From positions 1-64,000 of the forward strand of contig CALUXD010000002.1 of the NCBI GenBank assembly GCA_944324665.1: a stretch of DNA of 64,000 bases. The letters run 5' to 3'. Positions 27,201-34,374 of this stretch are shown here, one piece after another. The notes beneath the pieces were generated by a model. It made no database searches. It saw only the letters and a program-made list of their open reading frames with translations, and was not told the DNA's origin. The position numbers and the translations under genes are program-made. The first letter of the stretch is position 1. Each line of letters opens with the position of its first letter. This DNA is from Candidatus Proelusimicrobium volucris (lineage in GTDB: Bacteria > Elusimicrobiota > Elusimicrobia > Elusimicrobiales > Elusimicrobiaceae).

Positions 27201-27925
27201 TTTCCCAAGCTAGGGCTCTTAAGGTTGCGCAGATCGTATATGAATATATACAGCAGAAAGATCCGAACCTCTATATAGAGTTTGCTTTCCCCTCTGACTT
27301 TACGGGTATTCCCGGATTTAACAGGAATAATAAGAGCGGATATACTTCGGAGTCTGATTATATATCCAATGTGAAACAAAATTATCCTGTTGATCAGGGT
27401 GAAAATCCTCATAAAGCGAAAATAGAGGAAGCCAGAAAGACCTATATTGCCAAAAGAGAAGCGACTGACGCTGCTAGACGTGCATTGAATAATTATAGCA
27501 GTGATACTGTGAATGGTGCGGCTATACTCAGCAAACTTGACAACAATGAGGACGCTAAAATTGAGGAAGAAATACGCGTCTTGGAAAAGAAACTCAATGA
27601 GGCTGGCTTTGATGAAAGTATAGAAATTCAAGTGCAGATTAACGAAAAGAATAGACTCCTTGAGGAAACTAGAGCCAAAGTACAGTTGTCGCCTGAAGAG
27701 GAGGCTTTGCCGGAATATCAAGCTTATAGGCAAGCCAAACAGGAAGAGCTTGATTATAAGAATAACGAATTGGCGGAAGCACGCAGATTATCAAGAAGAT
27801 TGGTAATTTACGTAAGCGGACAAGGTGCTTCTGCTGGTTCTAAAGCTGATGAACATTGGGCTAAATGTATTGCGGGTAAAGTGATAAACGATAACGACTA
27901 TACACCTCAACCTTGCAGACAATAG
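24218..27925 (+). CDS. Region-2 protein 6: giant signal-anchored protein with split OmpA-like C-terminus
   Basis: The 1235-aa protein has a TM helix at about 46-64 after a basic N-terminus, then a Ser/Gly/Tyr-rich stretch and an Ala-rich part (about 150-290). A Trp cluster sits near 302-322 and a Cys-rich central region at about 355-930. From about 965 it resembles an OmpA/MotB peptidoglycan-binding domain: 'GLYGWTSASGGEKNKGLSQA' continuing RALKVAQIV, and, after about 155 residues of mostly coiled coil, the final strand 'SRRLVIYVSG' near 1192. If correct, the domain is split by a helical insertion. It may tether the assembly to the cell wall. The OmpA match is by eye only. Confidence 0.75.
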   Translation: MPNKDSFTFSDKLKKSKSLPLSKRIPSRVGGDGKAKRTLIQRAQRDLPFIIVAAAALLLLPLLSRNSGTDATGFEGSGYDDFVGESLYDYPSSGDGEIVPSTGYRDPMDYIITNRSGMDTPSLSDSYDSEDTSSYISHAQSSYEEEKPQREIYKNVAKPSIRNAVQRKATAIGAFRNRAMSFGNSSSGLTRNLAIGGAPTTTGTAAARVGVRPVALQPLSSAGKGRVLTGEGLYAEAARSLGALNQGSAKQALFEAQLRDVDGAPLGAAGDPRRAAARIGSQGGVPDHKFGYTNERPWWWDMMKERSQKMWELWNYNWQKALSDSLIKVSTNLAMCLLTGSEDGSVKNFLGIKGGSKDVCCLVDGMELCAGDIGDYTSSTSGSGDSKETTNNSFSSIQAFCDSHGAKTYVSESGAKNALQARLECMGLKAGKLAWASGTNYAGSCADVNKTPMVYKATATRKADGKVRDRKNEKIVVYVKAKPRENIDTKTANNEFVIALEKTNEFALSAEELKAINTNCEITRVGSFVSKNTKRKISNKVGQYNDDKESITEENAEENSDKLKSGRYTKQEEKNSSEGGELKISEYIIGKVNDQYNYCISENAVKPAEFIDEDDIMEDIKVKTEINEVCPIWYSDGYLDNQQTNSISCVSEDPVEIDVLAESNFSVDVVNPKDNIFAIFVEYVQTGSGKDGKIGPVVKEMKNASGMVKTKIGDKVRYTVPGFRPGKSLSSSTEDSSGKASPGNGKVFWLMTNKETPTVDVGHIFEGRFLDDIKAEDLIGPTAGYKQAQCFYKWGCNGEECPPAPVTGTFCREDGKLYKAVQVEGYFFRATDKTQNVMGEDLKNYSRSDKECGEDTNKFISKQPQCSKLCKYTDTEMYGIYPYSKDTILKKESLQNVAKDVLDNCEECYPKDEGEQREVEQTGDCVFNVSSTFCTYQFTRFGSGSSSNCKDMDEDGIKKVQSQTADLLQCLKGNEMKIGLYGWTSASGGEKNKGLSQARALKVAQIVYEYIQQKDPNLYIEFAFPSDFTGIPGFNRNNKSGYTSESDYISNVKQNYPVDQGENPHKAKIEEARKTYIAKREATDAARRALNNYSSDTVNGAAILSKLDNNEDAKIEEEIRVLEKKLNEAGFDESIEIQVQINEKNRLLEETRAKVQLSPEEEALPEYQAYRQAKQEELDYKNNELAEARRLSRRLVIYVSGQGASAGSKADEHWAKCIAGKVINDNDYTPQPCRQ

Positions 27926-27944
27926 CGTTAAGTAAAAATCTTAA

Positions 27945-27976
27945 AATCCCCCGGTTTAAACCGGGGGATTTTTATT
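27945..27976 (+). terminator. Terminator at the end of the novel cluster
   Basis: AATCCCCCGG/CCGGGGGATT forms a 10-bp stem with loop TTTAAA, followed by TTTTTATTT. It closes the region begun at 17.7 kb. Confidence 0.93.
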
Positions 27977-28007
27977 TATTTATTCTCAGTTTAATAATCC
28001 TGTCGTT

Positions 28008-28036
28008 TTAACTGGTTTAAATTAAAGCGGTATAAT
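28008..28036 (+). promoter_or_regulatory. Promoter-like element with no nearby start codon
   Basis: TTAACT at 28008-28013 and TATAAT at 28031-28036 are spaced by 17 bases. No ORF begins directly after it; the next gene starts 150 bases on and has its own -10. It may provide a longer leader for that gene or a small RNA, or be chance in AT-rich sequence. Confidence 0.35.
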
Positions 28037-28175
28037 GCGCTTTTATAGTTACAAAACTCTTTTTAGGGAACTTATTTCACGTGGATAGAATTAAAACGGT
28101 TAAATAAAATCTTTCCCAAAGTTTTACTTTCTGTTTTAAATAAATAGGGGTTATAATTACAATCTTGCTAAATGA

Positions 28176-28181
28176 TATAAT
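28176..28181 (+). promoter_or_regulatory. -10 box immediately before a start codon (leaderless candidate)
   Basis: TATAAT ends 6 bases before the ATG at 28188. Transcription normally starts 6-8 bases after the -10 box, so the mRNA would begin at or next to the start codon. No ribosome site precedes the ATG. The -35 region is poor. Confidence 0.5.
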
Positions 28182-28187
28182 TTATCT

Positions 28188-30065
28188 ATGTTTAAGGCGC
28201 GTGAGTGTAAGATATATATACTGCTTTTTGTTCTGGCTTTTGCTGTGGGGCATCTCAACGCCGCATTGCCTAAATTCTTGGGCGGCAGCGGCATCGGCGT
28301 AAGCGGAAATAAAGCCAATTTGGAGGGCAAATATCCCACTTTTTGGGATAATTTGATGGTAAATCAATCCTATACCAATATGTATCAAGGCATAAGGGAA
28401 TTGAGCGTATCAAAGTATAAAGAGGCCTCCCAATCTTTTGCAAAGGCGGTAATAAAAAATCCAGATGACCCTTACCCACATATATTTTTGGGTGCCGCGC
28501 TTTATTGGCAGGGGCAGGTTGATCAGGCGATGTCGGAATATCGCGCGGCTTTAAAACTAGACCCGGAAAACGCGCACGCGCACCAGCTTATGGGCATAGC
28601 TTATGCTTGGAAGGGCGACATAAATTCAGCCTTGGAAAGTTTCAAAAAAACCGTCGAGATTGATCCCGACCGCCCCGACAGCCAAATGAATTTGGGCTCC
28701 ACTTACGCCGCCTTGGGCAATTACGACGAAGCACTGTTCCATTTCCGCAACGCCGTGCGCTTGGATAAAAACCACCCTTTGTACCACTATCAGCTTGGCT
28801 CGCTCTACGAGGTTATGGGGCGGGATAATTTGGCTGAGGACTCTTTTAAAAAAGCTTTGCGCCTTTACCCGAATTATGAAGAAGCTATGCTTGCTTTGGC
28901 GGTGCTTAGCGAGAAACAGGGCTCCTCTACCAAGGCCGAATTAAATTACAGAAAAGCGCTTAAAATTAAACCGGGCGACAGCGTGGCGCGTTTCCGTCTG
29001 GCCAATTTATTGGCGCGCGAAAACAGAAAAGACGAAGCGGTGGAATTTATCAGCCGCGCGTTTTTAATATCGCCGCTTTCCGATGAGGGCCTTGCTCTTT
29101 CGCTTTCCTATTCAGGCGGCAAGAAAAACGAATCGGAGCCTTCGGCCTCGGCGGGCGATTCAAACGGGGGGCCAAATGCAGACTCTTTAAAATCTGATGG
29201 CGGGGAACAATCTCTTGAGGATAGTTCCGAATCCAATTTGCCCAATACCGCTCCCGATCTAAAAATGCCGCCGCCCGACAAACAGCTCGATAGCTTCAAA
29301 AAACGGCTTGAACGCATACCCGCCGATAAACCGCTTAATATAGATTTGGAAATTCAGCTTGAGCCTAAACTAAAACCCTCGGATTTATTTGACGCGCCCC
29401 CTGAGGAAGGCGGCGTGCCGATAGCTCCGCCCTCGATGCTGCAAGCCTCTTGGGAGACTGCCGAGAAGCAGGCTCTGACGCGTTCGTTCAGCCGTTCCTT
29501 CGCGCTTAGGCCTTCGACCGAGGAAGAACGCAAAGAGTATATAGAAAGGATTTTTAACGGCCTTAACGACGTATTAAACAACGCTTCCAAAGAGTATGAC
29601 GTAAAAATGTCTATACGCGGCGGCGCGGCGGTAAACGACAGCTCCACGCTGAGAAATCAATCCAAATCTAATTCAAAAGCGGCATATAATCCGTATATGG
29701 TGGGTAATGATATGGGGCTTTGGGTCGCGGGCAAAGGCTGGGTTAAATACGTCAAAGAAGTAGGGCAGGAGGTTTCCGCCAGATTAAGCGGGGGCGACGG
29801 ACGCGATTATATGATAGCAGGCCTTTCCGCTTTAACTTTGGGTGAAGGCAAAGAAGCCTTGCTCTCTTTTACTCAAGCATATGACACCGCTGAAAAAGAG
29901 GGGAATAAAACCCTTATGGAAATGGCACTTTTGGGAAGAGGAACGGCCTATATAATACTCGGCGGGGAAGATGAAGCTCTTAAAGAGTATGAAGCCGTCT
30001 TAAAACTTAACCCCGAAAATAAAATAGCTTTGGAAAATAAAAATATATTGTTGAGCGAAAAATAA
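28188..30065 (+). CDS. Exported TPR-repeat protein
   Basis: The 625-aa protein has a signal peptide (about 1-25, ending HLNAA). Seven or so TPRs fill about 60-310 ('PHIFLGAALYWQGQVDQAM', 'DPENAHAHQLMGIAYAWKGD' and similar), followed by a low-complexity Ser/Gly/Asp linker (about 310-350), a region of unknown fold (about 370-540) and a closing TPR pair (about 545-620). It probably scaffolds envelope protein complexes. It is followed 2 bases later by ksgA, an unrelated housekeeping gene. The start is possibly leaderless. Confidence 0.82.
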   Translation: MFKARECKIYILLFVLAFAVGHLNAALPKFLGGSGIGVSGNKANLEGKYPTFWDNLMVNQSYTNMYQGIRELSVSKYKEASQSFAKAVIKNPDDPYPHIFLGAALYWQGQVDQAMSEYRAALKLDPENAHAHQLMGIAYAWKGDINSALESFKKTVEIDPDRPDSQMNLGSTYAALGNYDEALFHFRNAVRLDKNHPLYHYQLGSLYEVMGRDNLAEDSFKKALRLYPNYEEAMLALAVLSEKQGSSTKAELNYRKALKIKPGDSVARFRLANLLARENRKDEAVEFISRAFLISPLSDEGLALSLSYSGGKKNESEPSASAGDSNGGPNADSLKSDGGEQSLEDSSESNLPNTAPDLKMPPPDKQLDSFKKRLERIPADKPLNIDLEIQLEPKLKPSDLFDAPPEEGGVPIAPPSMLQASWETAEKQALTRSFSRSFALRPSTEEERKEYIERIFNGLNDVLNNASKEYDVKMSIRGGAAVNDSSTLRNQSKSNSKAAYNPYMVGNDMGLWVAGKGWVKYVKEVGQEVSARLSGGDGRDYMIAGLSALTLGEGKEALLSFTQAYDTAEKEGNKTLMEMALLGRGTAYIILGGEDEALKEYEAVLKLNPENKIALENKNILLSEK

Positions 30066-30067
30066 TT

Positions 30068-30856
30068 ATGCGTAAATACGGACAGCACTTTTTGGTAAAT
30101 AAAGGAATAATAGATAAAATAGCCGATACGGTTATAGACAATATGGAAGGCTCTTTGACGGAAATAGGCCCCGGCAAAGGGGCGATAACGCAGGCTCTGC
30201 TTGAGCGCGGCGTCAATGATTTTACTTTGGTGGAAATAGACCCGGAAATGGTAACCTACCTAAAGGAGAATTTGCCCTCTTACGCGCAAGTGTGTATAAA
30301 AAACAATGATTTTTTAAAGGACGATCTTTCCTGGCTGCCTGATGGCCCCGTCACTTTTGTCAGCAATTTGCCGTATATAGACGCGGCCGATATTCTGCTT
30401 AAAGTATTGGCTTTGCCCAATTTTCAGGCGGCCGTTTTTATGTTCCAGCGCGAGCAGGCCCAACGCTTAAGCGCGAAAGTCGAAAGCAAGCATTACGGCC
30501 CTTTGTCGGTGATATTTCAGGCTTCAGCCTCGTGCAGGAGCGTTTGCAGGGTGAGCCCCGGCAGTTTTAATCCTCCTCCGAAAGTCGACAGCGAAGTGCT
30601 TTTGATAAAACCCGAAGGCCAAATAACTTTCAAGAACCAAAAGCATAAGGAAGATTTTACGGTTTTGGTAAAAGCAGTGTTTGCCTACCGAAGAAAAACC
30701 GTCCTCAACGCTTTGTGCGAAGTATATAAAAAAGACAAAGAGCTTTTGGCTAAAACCTTGCAGAAAGCGGGTGTAAAAATATCGGCCCGCGCAGAGGAAC
30801 TTACCCCGCGCAAATACGCTGATTTAGCCTCCGCGCTTGACGGTATCATCTTTTAG
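30068..30856 (+). CDS. rsmA: 16S rRNA dimethyladenosine transferase RsmA/KsgA
   Basis: The 262-aa protein starts MRKYGQHFLVNKGIIDKIAD, the usual KsgA opening. It has the SAM motif 'LTEIGPGKGAITQALLERG', the acidic motif 'LVEIDPEM' and the catalytic 'SNLPY' motif in place of the more common NLPYN form. The C-terminal helical domain (about 185-262) is complete. It methylates two adjacent adenines near the 3' end of 16S rRNA during 30S maturation. The 3' end overlaps the convergent serC-like gene by 11 bases. Confidence 0.93.
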   Translation: MRKYGQHFLVNKGIIDKIADTVIDNMEGSLTEIGPGKGAITQALLERGVNDFTLVEIDPEMVTYLKENLPSYAQVCIKNNDFLKDDLSWLPDGPVTFVSNLPYIDAADILLKVLALPNFQAAVFMFQREQAQRLSAKVESKHYGPLSVIFQASASCRSVCRVSPGSFNPPPKVDSEVLLIKPEGQITFKNQKHKEDFTVLVKAVFAYRRKTVLNALCEVYKKDKELLAKTLQKAGVKISARAEELTPRKYADLASALDGIIF

Positions 30857-32000
30857 ATTTTTTAAGTTCTTTATAGATGAAATCCAGAGTCAGGCAGAGT
30901 TTCTCAAACTGCCCGATTCCTTTTGTATCTACGAAGGGGAAGCACCCTATCCTTAAAGAATTCTCTTTTATTGAGGAATATTTTTCTATCCCGTCAATCA
31001 GGTTGGTTTTTTTTGTCTGCGCCAGCGCGCGGTTGATTTGTTCGTCTTTGATGTCCTTATCGGTAATTTCAAGCGTAAGAGTTGTGTAAGAACGATATTT
31101 CGCGTCTTTTATAAGCGGCTCAAGCCAGGTACTTTTTTTGACATAGTTTAAAATGGCGGCGGCATGCGCTTTGGATAGCTTTTGCATATTCTTTATTCCG
31201 CCGAGCTTCAGCATAAATTCGCACGCTTGGGCTATGGCCCATATCGTAGTATTGCAAGGAGTATTGAAAGGCTGATATGCTTGCGCTTTTTTTACGGCGT
31301 GCGCGAGATTTAAGAAATACGGGATATTGCCGTCGTTTTCTTTGGATAAAGCCCTTTCCGCGGCTTTGGGGCTTAGGAATATTACGCAGGTGCCGCCCGG
31401 CGCGCCGAAGGCTTTTTGCGCGCCGAACAACATTATGTCAAAGCATTTGGGCAGAACTCTTGCGCCCGCGCAGGAAGTGGCGTCCCAAGCGATAAGGGTA
31501 TTTTTGCCTTTATCTTTATAAATTGATTCCAGCAAAGAATCGGGCAGTGCTATGCCGTTTGAAGTTTCGTTCGGGGTAAGCAGAAGCAAAGAAGCTTTAG
31601 TATCAAGACGCTTTGCCGAGGACGGATTTTTATAATCAAAATCCACGAATTCTTTTTTTACTTTTGGTGGAAGGCTGCGGCATATTTTCTCGTTCCACAG
31701 TGTGGAAAAAGCTCCGAAGCTAAGCCCTGATATATGTCCGTCGTTTAAAGTCCAAACGACGGCATCCATCGCCGCCGTAGCGCCGCCTGGGAAAAATACG
31801 ACCAAATAATCCTGCGGCAAATTAAATAATTTCCTTAGGTTTACGGCTGTTTTTTTGTAAAGGTTTTCCGTTATGAATGGGGTGCGGTGCCTTCTTTCGA
31901 ACATAGTCTCGCTTAGAGGCGTTTCGCGCACGGCTTCAAGCCCTTGCGCGGGCCCCGCCGCGAAAGTGGAGGAAGGCAAAATCCTTTTGGGTATCTTCAT
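30846..32000 (-). CDS. serC: Phosphoserine aminotransferase-like PLP enzyme
   Basis: This 384-aa class V aminotransferase opens with 'STFAAGPAQG', the substrate loop of SerC. It also has 'VVFFPGGATAAMDAVVWTL', an Asp in 'LIAWDATSCAG' and the PLP lysine in 'FGAQKAFGAPGG'. 'FNTPCNTTIWAI' matches the conserved 'TPPT..IY' region. SerC makes phosphoserine from 3-phosphohydroxypyruvate. It lies 1 base downstream of ftcD on the same strand. The sequence resembles the longer SerC group seen outside E. coli; a related serine-glyoxylate-type enzyme is less likely. Confidence 0.85.
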   Translation of the reverse strand: MKIPKRILPSSTFAAGPAQGLEAVRETPLSETMFERRHRTPFITENLYKKTAVNLRKLFNLPQDYLVVFFPGGATAAMDAVVWTLNDGHISGLSFGAFSTLWNEKICRSLPPKVKKEFVDFDYKNPSSAKRLDTKASLLLLTPNETSNGIALPDSLLESIYKDKGKNTLIAWDATSCAGARVLPKCFDIMLFGAQKAFGAPGGTCVIFLSPKAAERALSKENDGNIPYFLNLAHAVKKAQAYQPFNTPCNTTIWAIAQACEFMLKLGGIKNMQKLSKAHAAAILNYVKKSTWLEPLIKDAKYRSYTTLTLEITDKDIKDEQINRALAQTKKTNLIDGIEKYSSIKENSLRIGCFPFVDTKGIGQFEKLCLTLDFIYKELKKSKR

Positions 32001-32001
32001 A

Positions 32002-33006
32002 TTAAGAATTCATTGATTTAAGTTTAAATTCCAATATGCGTTCATTCATATTGAAGGGCGATATTTCGCTAAGACCCAGGTTTTCCACCGCTTCGTTTAT
32101 TACGTCTTTCATCGGCATTCCGAGCGTTATTTTGCCCTTCTTGTTTAAATAGAACTTGGCCGTATCGAGCATAAGATCTTTGGGGACAAGCCCTATAATC
32201 TCGCTGCCAGTAACTTTTACGCCGCGCTTTTTGGCTTCCGCCACGCAGGTTTCGTAGACGACATACAGCGGGGTTCTTTTATAGTCTTCCAAATTCATTG
32301 ATACTTGGCATTTGCCGTATTCTTCTATATACCACCCTATCGCTTTTACGGCTTTGAGTATGCCCATGCCGCTGTGATTTTTGCCGCTTTCCCTAATGAC
32401 GGAGGCGATCTCTTTGGCGATATTTACGTCTTTTGTGTCAAGATTGACATTATAGGCTATAAGGTAGTTCCTGGCGCCGATGCATATCGCGCCGGATTTC
32501 TTTACTACTGCGTCGTAGGTGTCGGTGCCGAAGTCGGGCGGCGTATTTTGCAGTTTTATGGCCAAGTGTTCGTATTCGCCGCTGCGGATATAGGCCAGAT
32601 CTTTCCTGGCCAAACTGCTTGCGGCGTATCCGTATAAATATACCGGTATGCCCAACTCCCCGCCGACTTGCGCGCCGAGTTCCTGCGCTATTACCACGCA
32701 GTCTTGGATATCGGCTTTGGCTATCGGTATGAAAGGGCAGACGTCCACGCAGCCCATACGCATATGCTTGCCGTGGTGGTTGGACATATCAATAAGTTCA
32801 TAGCTTTTCTTTATGCAGGCAAAGGCGGCTTTTTTAACTTCCTCGGGCGCTCCCGCGAAAGTTATTACCGTACGGTTAACGTCATATCCGCTTTCGGCGC
32901 CCAAAAGCTGTATGTTGGCGCTTTTCTTTACCGTATCTATTATCGCTTTGATTATTTTTTTGTCCCGTCCCTCGGATATGTTGGGGACGCATGCTATCGT
33001 TGACAT
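32002..33006 (-). CDS. ftcD: Glutamate formimidoyltransferase (stand-alone FtcD domain)
   Basis: The 334-aa protein opens with 'ACVPNISEGRDKKIIKAI', followed by 'DVNRTVITFAG' and 'HHGKHMRMGCVDVCPFIPI', all typical of the formiminotransferase N and C subdomains. The enzyme moves the formimino group from formimidoyl-glutamate to tetrahydrofolate in histidine breakdown and feeds one-carbon units into folate. The cyclodeaminase domain is absent and no hut gene is nearby. GAGG lies 8 bases before the ATG, and a TATAAT lies upstream at about 33039-33044 on this strand. It leads a two-gene unit with serC. Confidence 0.92.
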   Translation of the reverse strand: MSTIACVPNISEGRDKKIIKAIIDTVKKSANIQLLGAESGYDVNRTVITFAGAPEEVKKAAFACIKKSYELIDMSNHHGKHMRMGCVDVCPFIPIAKADIQDCVVIAQELGAQVGGELGIPVYLYGYAASSLARKDLAYIRSGEYEHLAIKLQNTPPDFGTDTYDAVVKKSGAICIGARNYLIAYNVNLDTKDVNIAKEIASVIRESGKNHSGMGILKAVKAIGWYIEEYGKCQVSMNLEDYKRTPLYVVYETCVAEAKKRGVKVTGSEIIGLVPKDLMLDTAKFYLNKKGKITLGMPMKDVINEAVENLGLSEISPFNMNERILEFKLKSMNS

Positions 33007-33099
33007 CTTTATACCTCTTTAAATATCTTAATCCATAAATTATATATAATTTGGAGTTTTTGCTAAATAAGGCCCCTCAATCGATAAAAGAGTTATATT

Positions 33100-33969
33100 T
33101 TATTCTTTTACAATCCAAAAACCGCTTTCTCGGCCTCTGGGGTGGCAGGGCGCAAAGACGTTTTGCAATGATTCTGGGTGGTACTTTCTTAAATAGGCGC
33201 TGGGGAAAACGGGTTTATAGCCGCCGCCGTTAAGAAGTATTGCCAGGCAGGACTGCTCGTTGAAGGCCCACCAATCCCAATCCTCGTCATGGGGATAGTC
33301 GTCGGGCAGAAAAATATCGTGGAAGTGTATATATACTCCTTTAGGCAAAGCTGGCAGCACCTGGAGAAAAATAGTTTCCAGATCGGTGCCGGGCATAAAC
33401 AGGTGGGAGGCGTCTATAAATAGGATATCGTTTCGCTTCAGATCGCAAAGCAGAGAAAGAGGCACTTTATCCAAAGTACAGTTAAAAAATTTTGAGCATA
33501 GTTTCGCCTCGCCGTGCAATTCCTTGGGGTTGACGGAATAAATTAAAGTGGAAAGATTTTCGTCTTTGACGGCCTGCGCCAGAAAGCGGGTGGAAAAACC
33601 GGTGCCAACTTCCACTATTTTGGAGGGTTTTAACATACGCGTTAAAACGTAAGCGGCGGCGCCGTCTATGCCGCAGAACCAGTCCTGATTAAAGCGCGGA
33701 GCCAAAGGCGTCAGCTTTGAGCTCTTTTTAAAAGTTTGCAGAACATTGTTGTATTTTTCCATTTCCGAGCATAATTTTTTAAACTCTTTAAGATTTGCGT
33801 CCAGCAAGCTTTTTATATTTTTTAAAGGATATAAATCTTTTTTAGAGCAATCGTCGTTTGCGTATGGATAGGGAATATAATATCCGTATTTTTTGCCCGG
33901 CAGACCAAGCCGCTTTAAGACGGTGGAAAACCCTTGAAGGCAGCGTTTTATAAGTTTTGTTTTTTTCAT
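33100..33969 (-). CDS. Class I SAM-dependent methyltransferase, unknown substrate
   Basis: The 289-aa protein has a SAM-binding fold of the Methyltransf_24 type: 'IVEVGTGFSTRFLAQAV' (motif I), an acidic partner in 'LIYSVNP' and 'ILFIDASHLF' followed by 'GVYIHFHDIFLPDDYP'. These resemble methyltransferases and hydroxylase-like relatives of sugar or antibiotic modification clusters. No glycan genes lie beside it, so no substrate can be proposed. It faces the cold-shock gene across a shared promoter region. Confidence 0.75.
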   Translation of the reverse strand: MKKTKLIKRCLQGFSTVLKRLGLPGKKYGYYIPYPYANDDCSKKDLYPLKNIKSLLDANLKEFKKLCSEMEKYNNVLQTFKKSSKLTPLAPRFNQDWFCGIDGAAAYVLTRMLKPSKIVEVGTGFSTRFLAQAVKDENLSTLIYSVNPKELHGEAKLCSKFFNCTLDKVPLSLLCDLKRNDILFIDASHLFMPGTDLETIFLQVLPALPKGVYIHFHDIFLPDDYPHDEDWDWWAFNEQSCLAILLNGGGYKPVFPSAYLRKYHPESLQNVFAPCHPRGRESGFWIVKE

Positions 33970-34008
33970 AATAAATTCCGTATCGGCACAAAATAATATT
34001 ATTTATTG

Positions 34009-34081
34009 TATAATTTAAGTGAGGAGAAAATCCTCTACGTCTCTTTGAGACTTAAAGTTAATTAACAAGGAAGTAAATGTA
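34009..34081 (+). promoter_or_regulatory. Promoter and structured leader of the cold-shock gene
   Basis: TATAAT at 34009-34014 precedes a leader of about 60 bases with two small hairpins, GAGGA/TCCTC (34021-34035) and GTCTC/GAGAC (34039-34051). The ribosome site AAGGAAG is at 34067-34073. Leaders that refold with temperature are known for csp genes, and these hairpins would suit that. Confidence 0.55.
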
Positions 34082-34285
34082 ATGGCAAACGGAAAAGTAA
34101 AGTGGTTTAATGATCAAAAAGGTTATGGTTTCATAACCCCTGAAGACGGTTCAAAAGATCTTTTTGTTCACTATCAGGAAATACAAGGCGACGGTTTCAA
34201 AACCTTAGCCGAAGGTCAGGAAGTAACCTTTGAAGTCGTAGAATCCGAAAAGGGTCCTAAGGCTGTAAAAGTCTCAAAGAAATAA
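34082..34285 (+). CDS. csp: Cold-shock protein (CspA family)
   Basis: This 67-aa protein is a single OB-fold cold-shock domain with RNP1 'KGYGFITP' and RNP2 'LFVHYQEI'. It starts [16 protein letters not shown], the standard CspA opening. It binds single-stranded RNA and DNA and melts mRNA structure. It is a single-gene unit with its own promoter and terminator. The phenylalanine-rich RNA-binding face is intact, with Tyr in place of the usual Ser in the VHY motif. Confidence 0.96.
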   Translation: MANGKVKWFNDQKGYGFITPEDGSKDLFVHYQEIQGDGFKTLAEGQEVTFEVVESEKGPKAVKVSKK

Positions 34286-34302
34286 AACGCTTTTATGACT
34301 AA

Positions 34303-34337
34303 AACCTCAGCAGCCTTCGGTTGCTGAGGTTTTTTTT
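34303..34337 (+). terminator. Terminator of the cold-shock gene
   Basis: AACCTCAGCA/TGCTGAGGTT stem with a 9-base loop, followed by a run of T. Confidence 0.93.
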
Positions 34338-34374
34338 GCGTGATATAAAGTTTAAGATGTAAGGTGTAGTTTGT

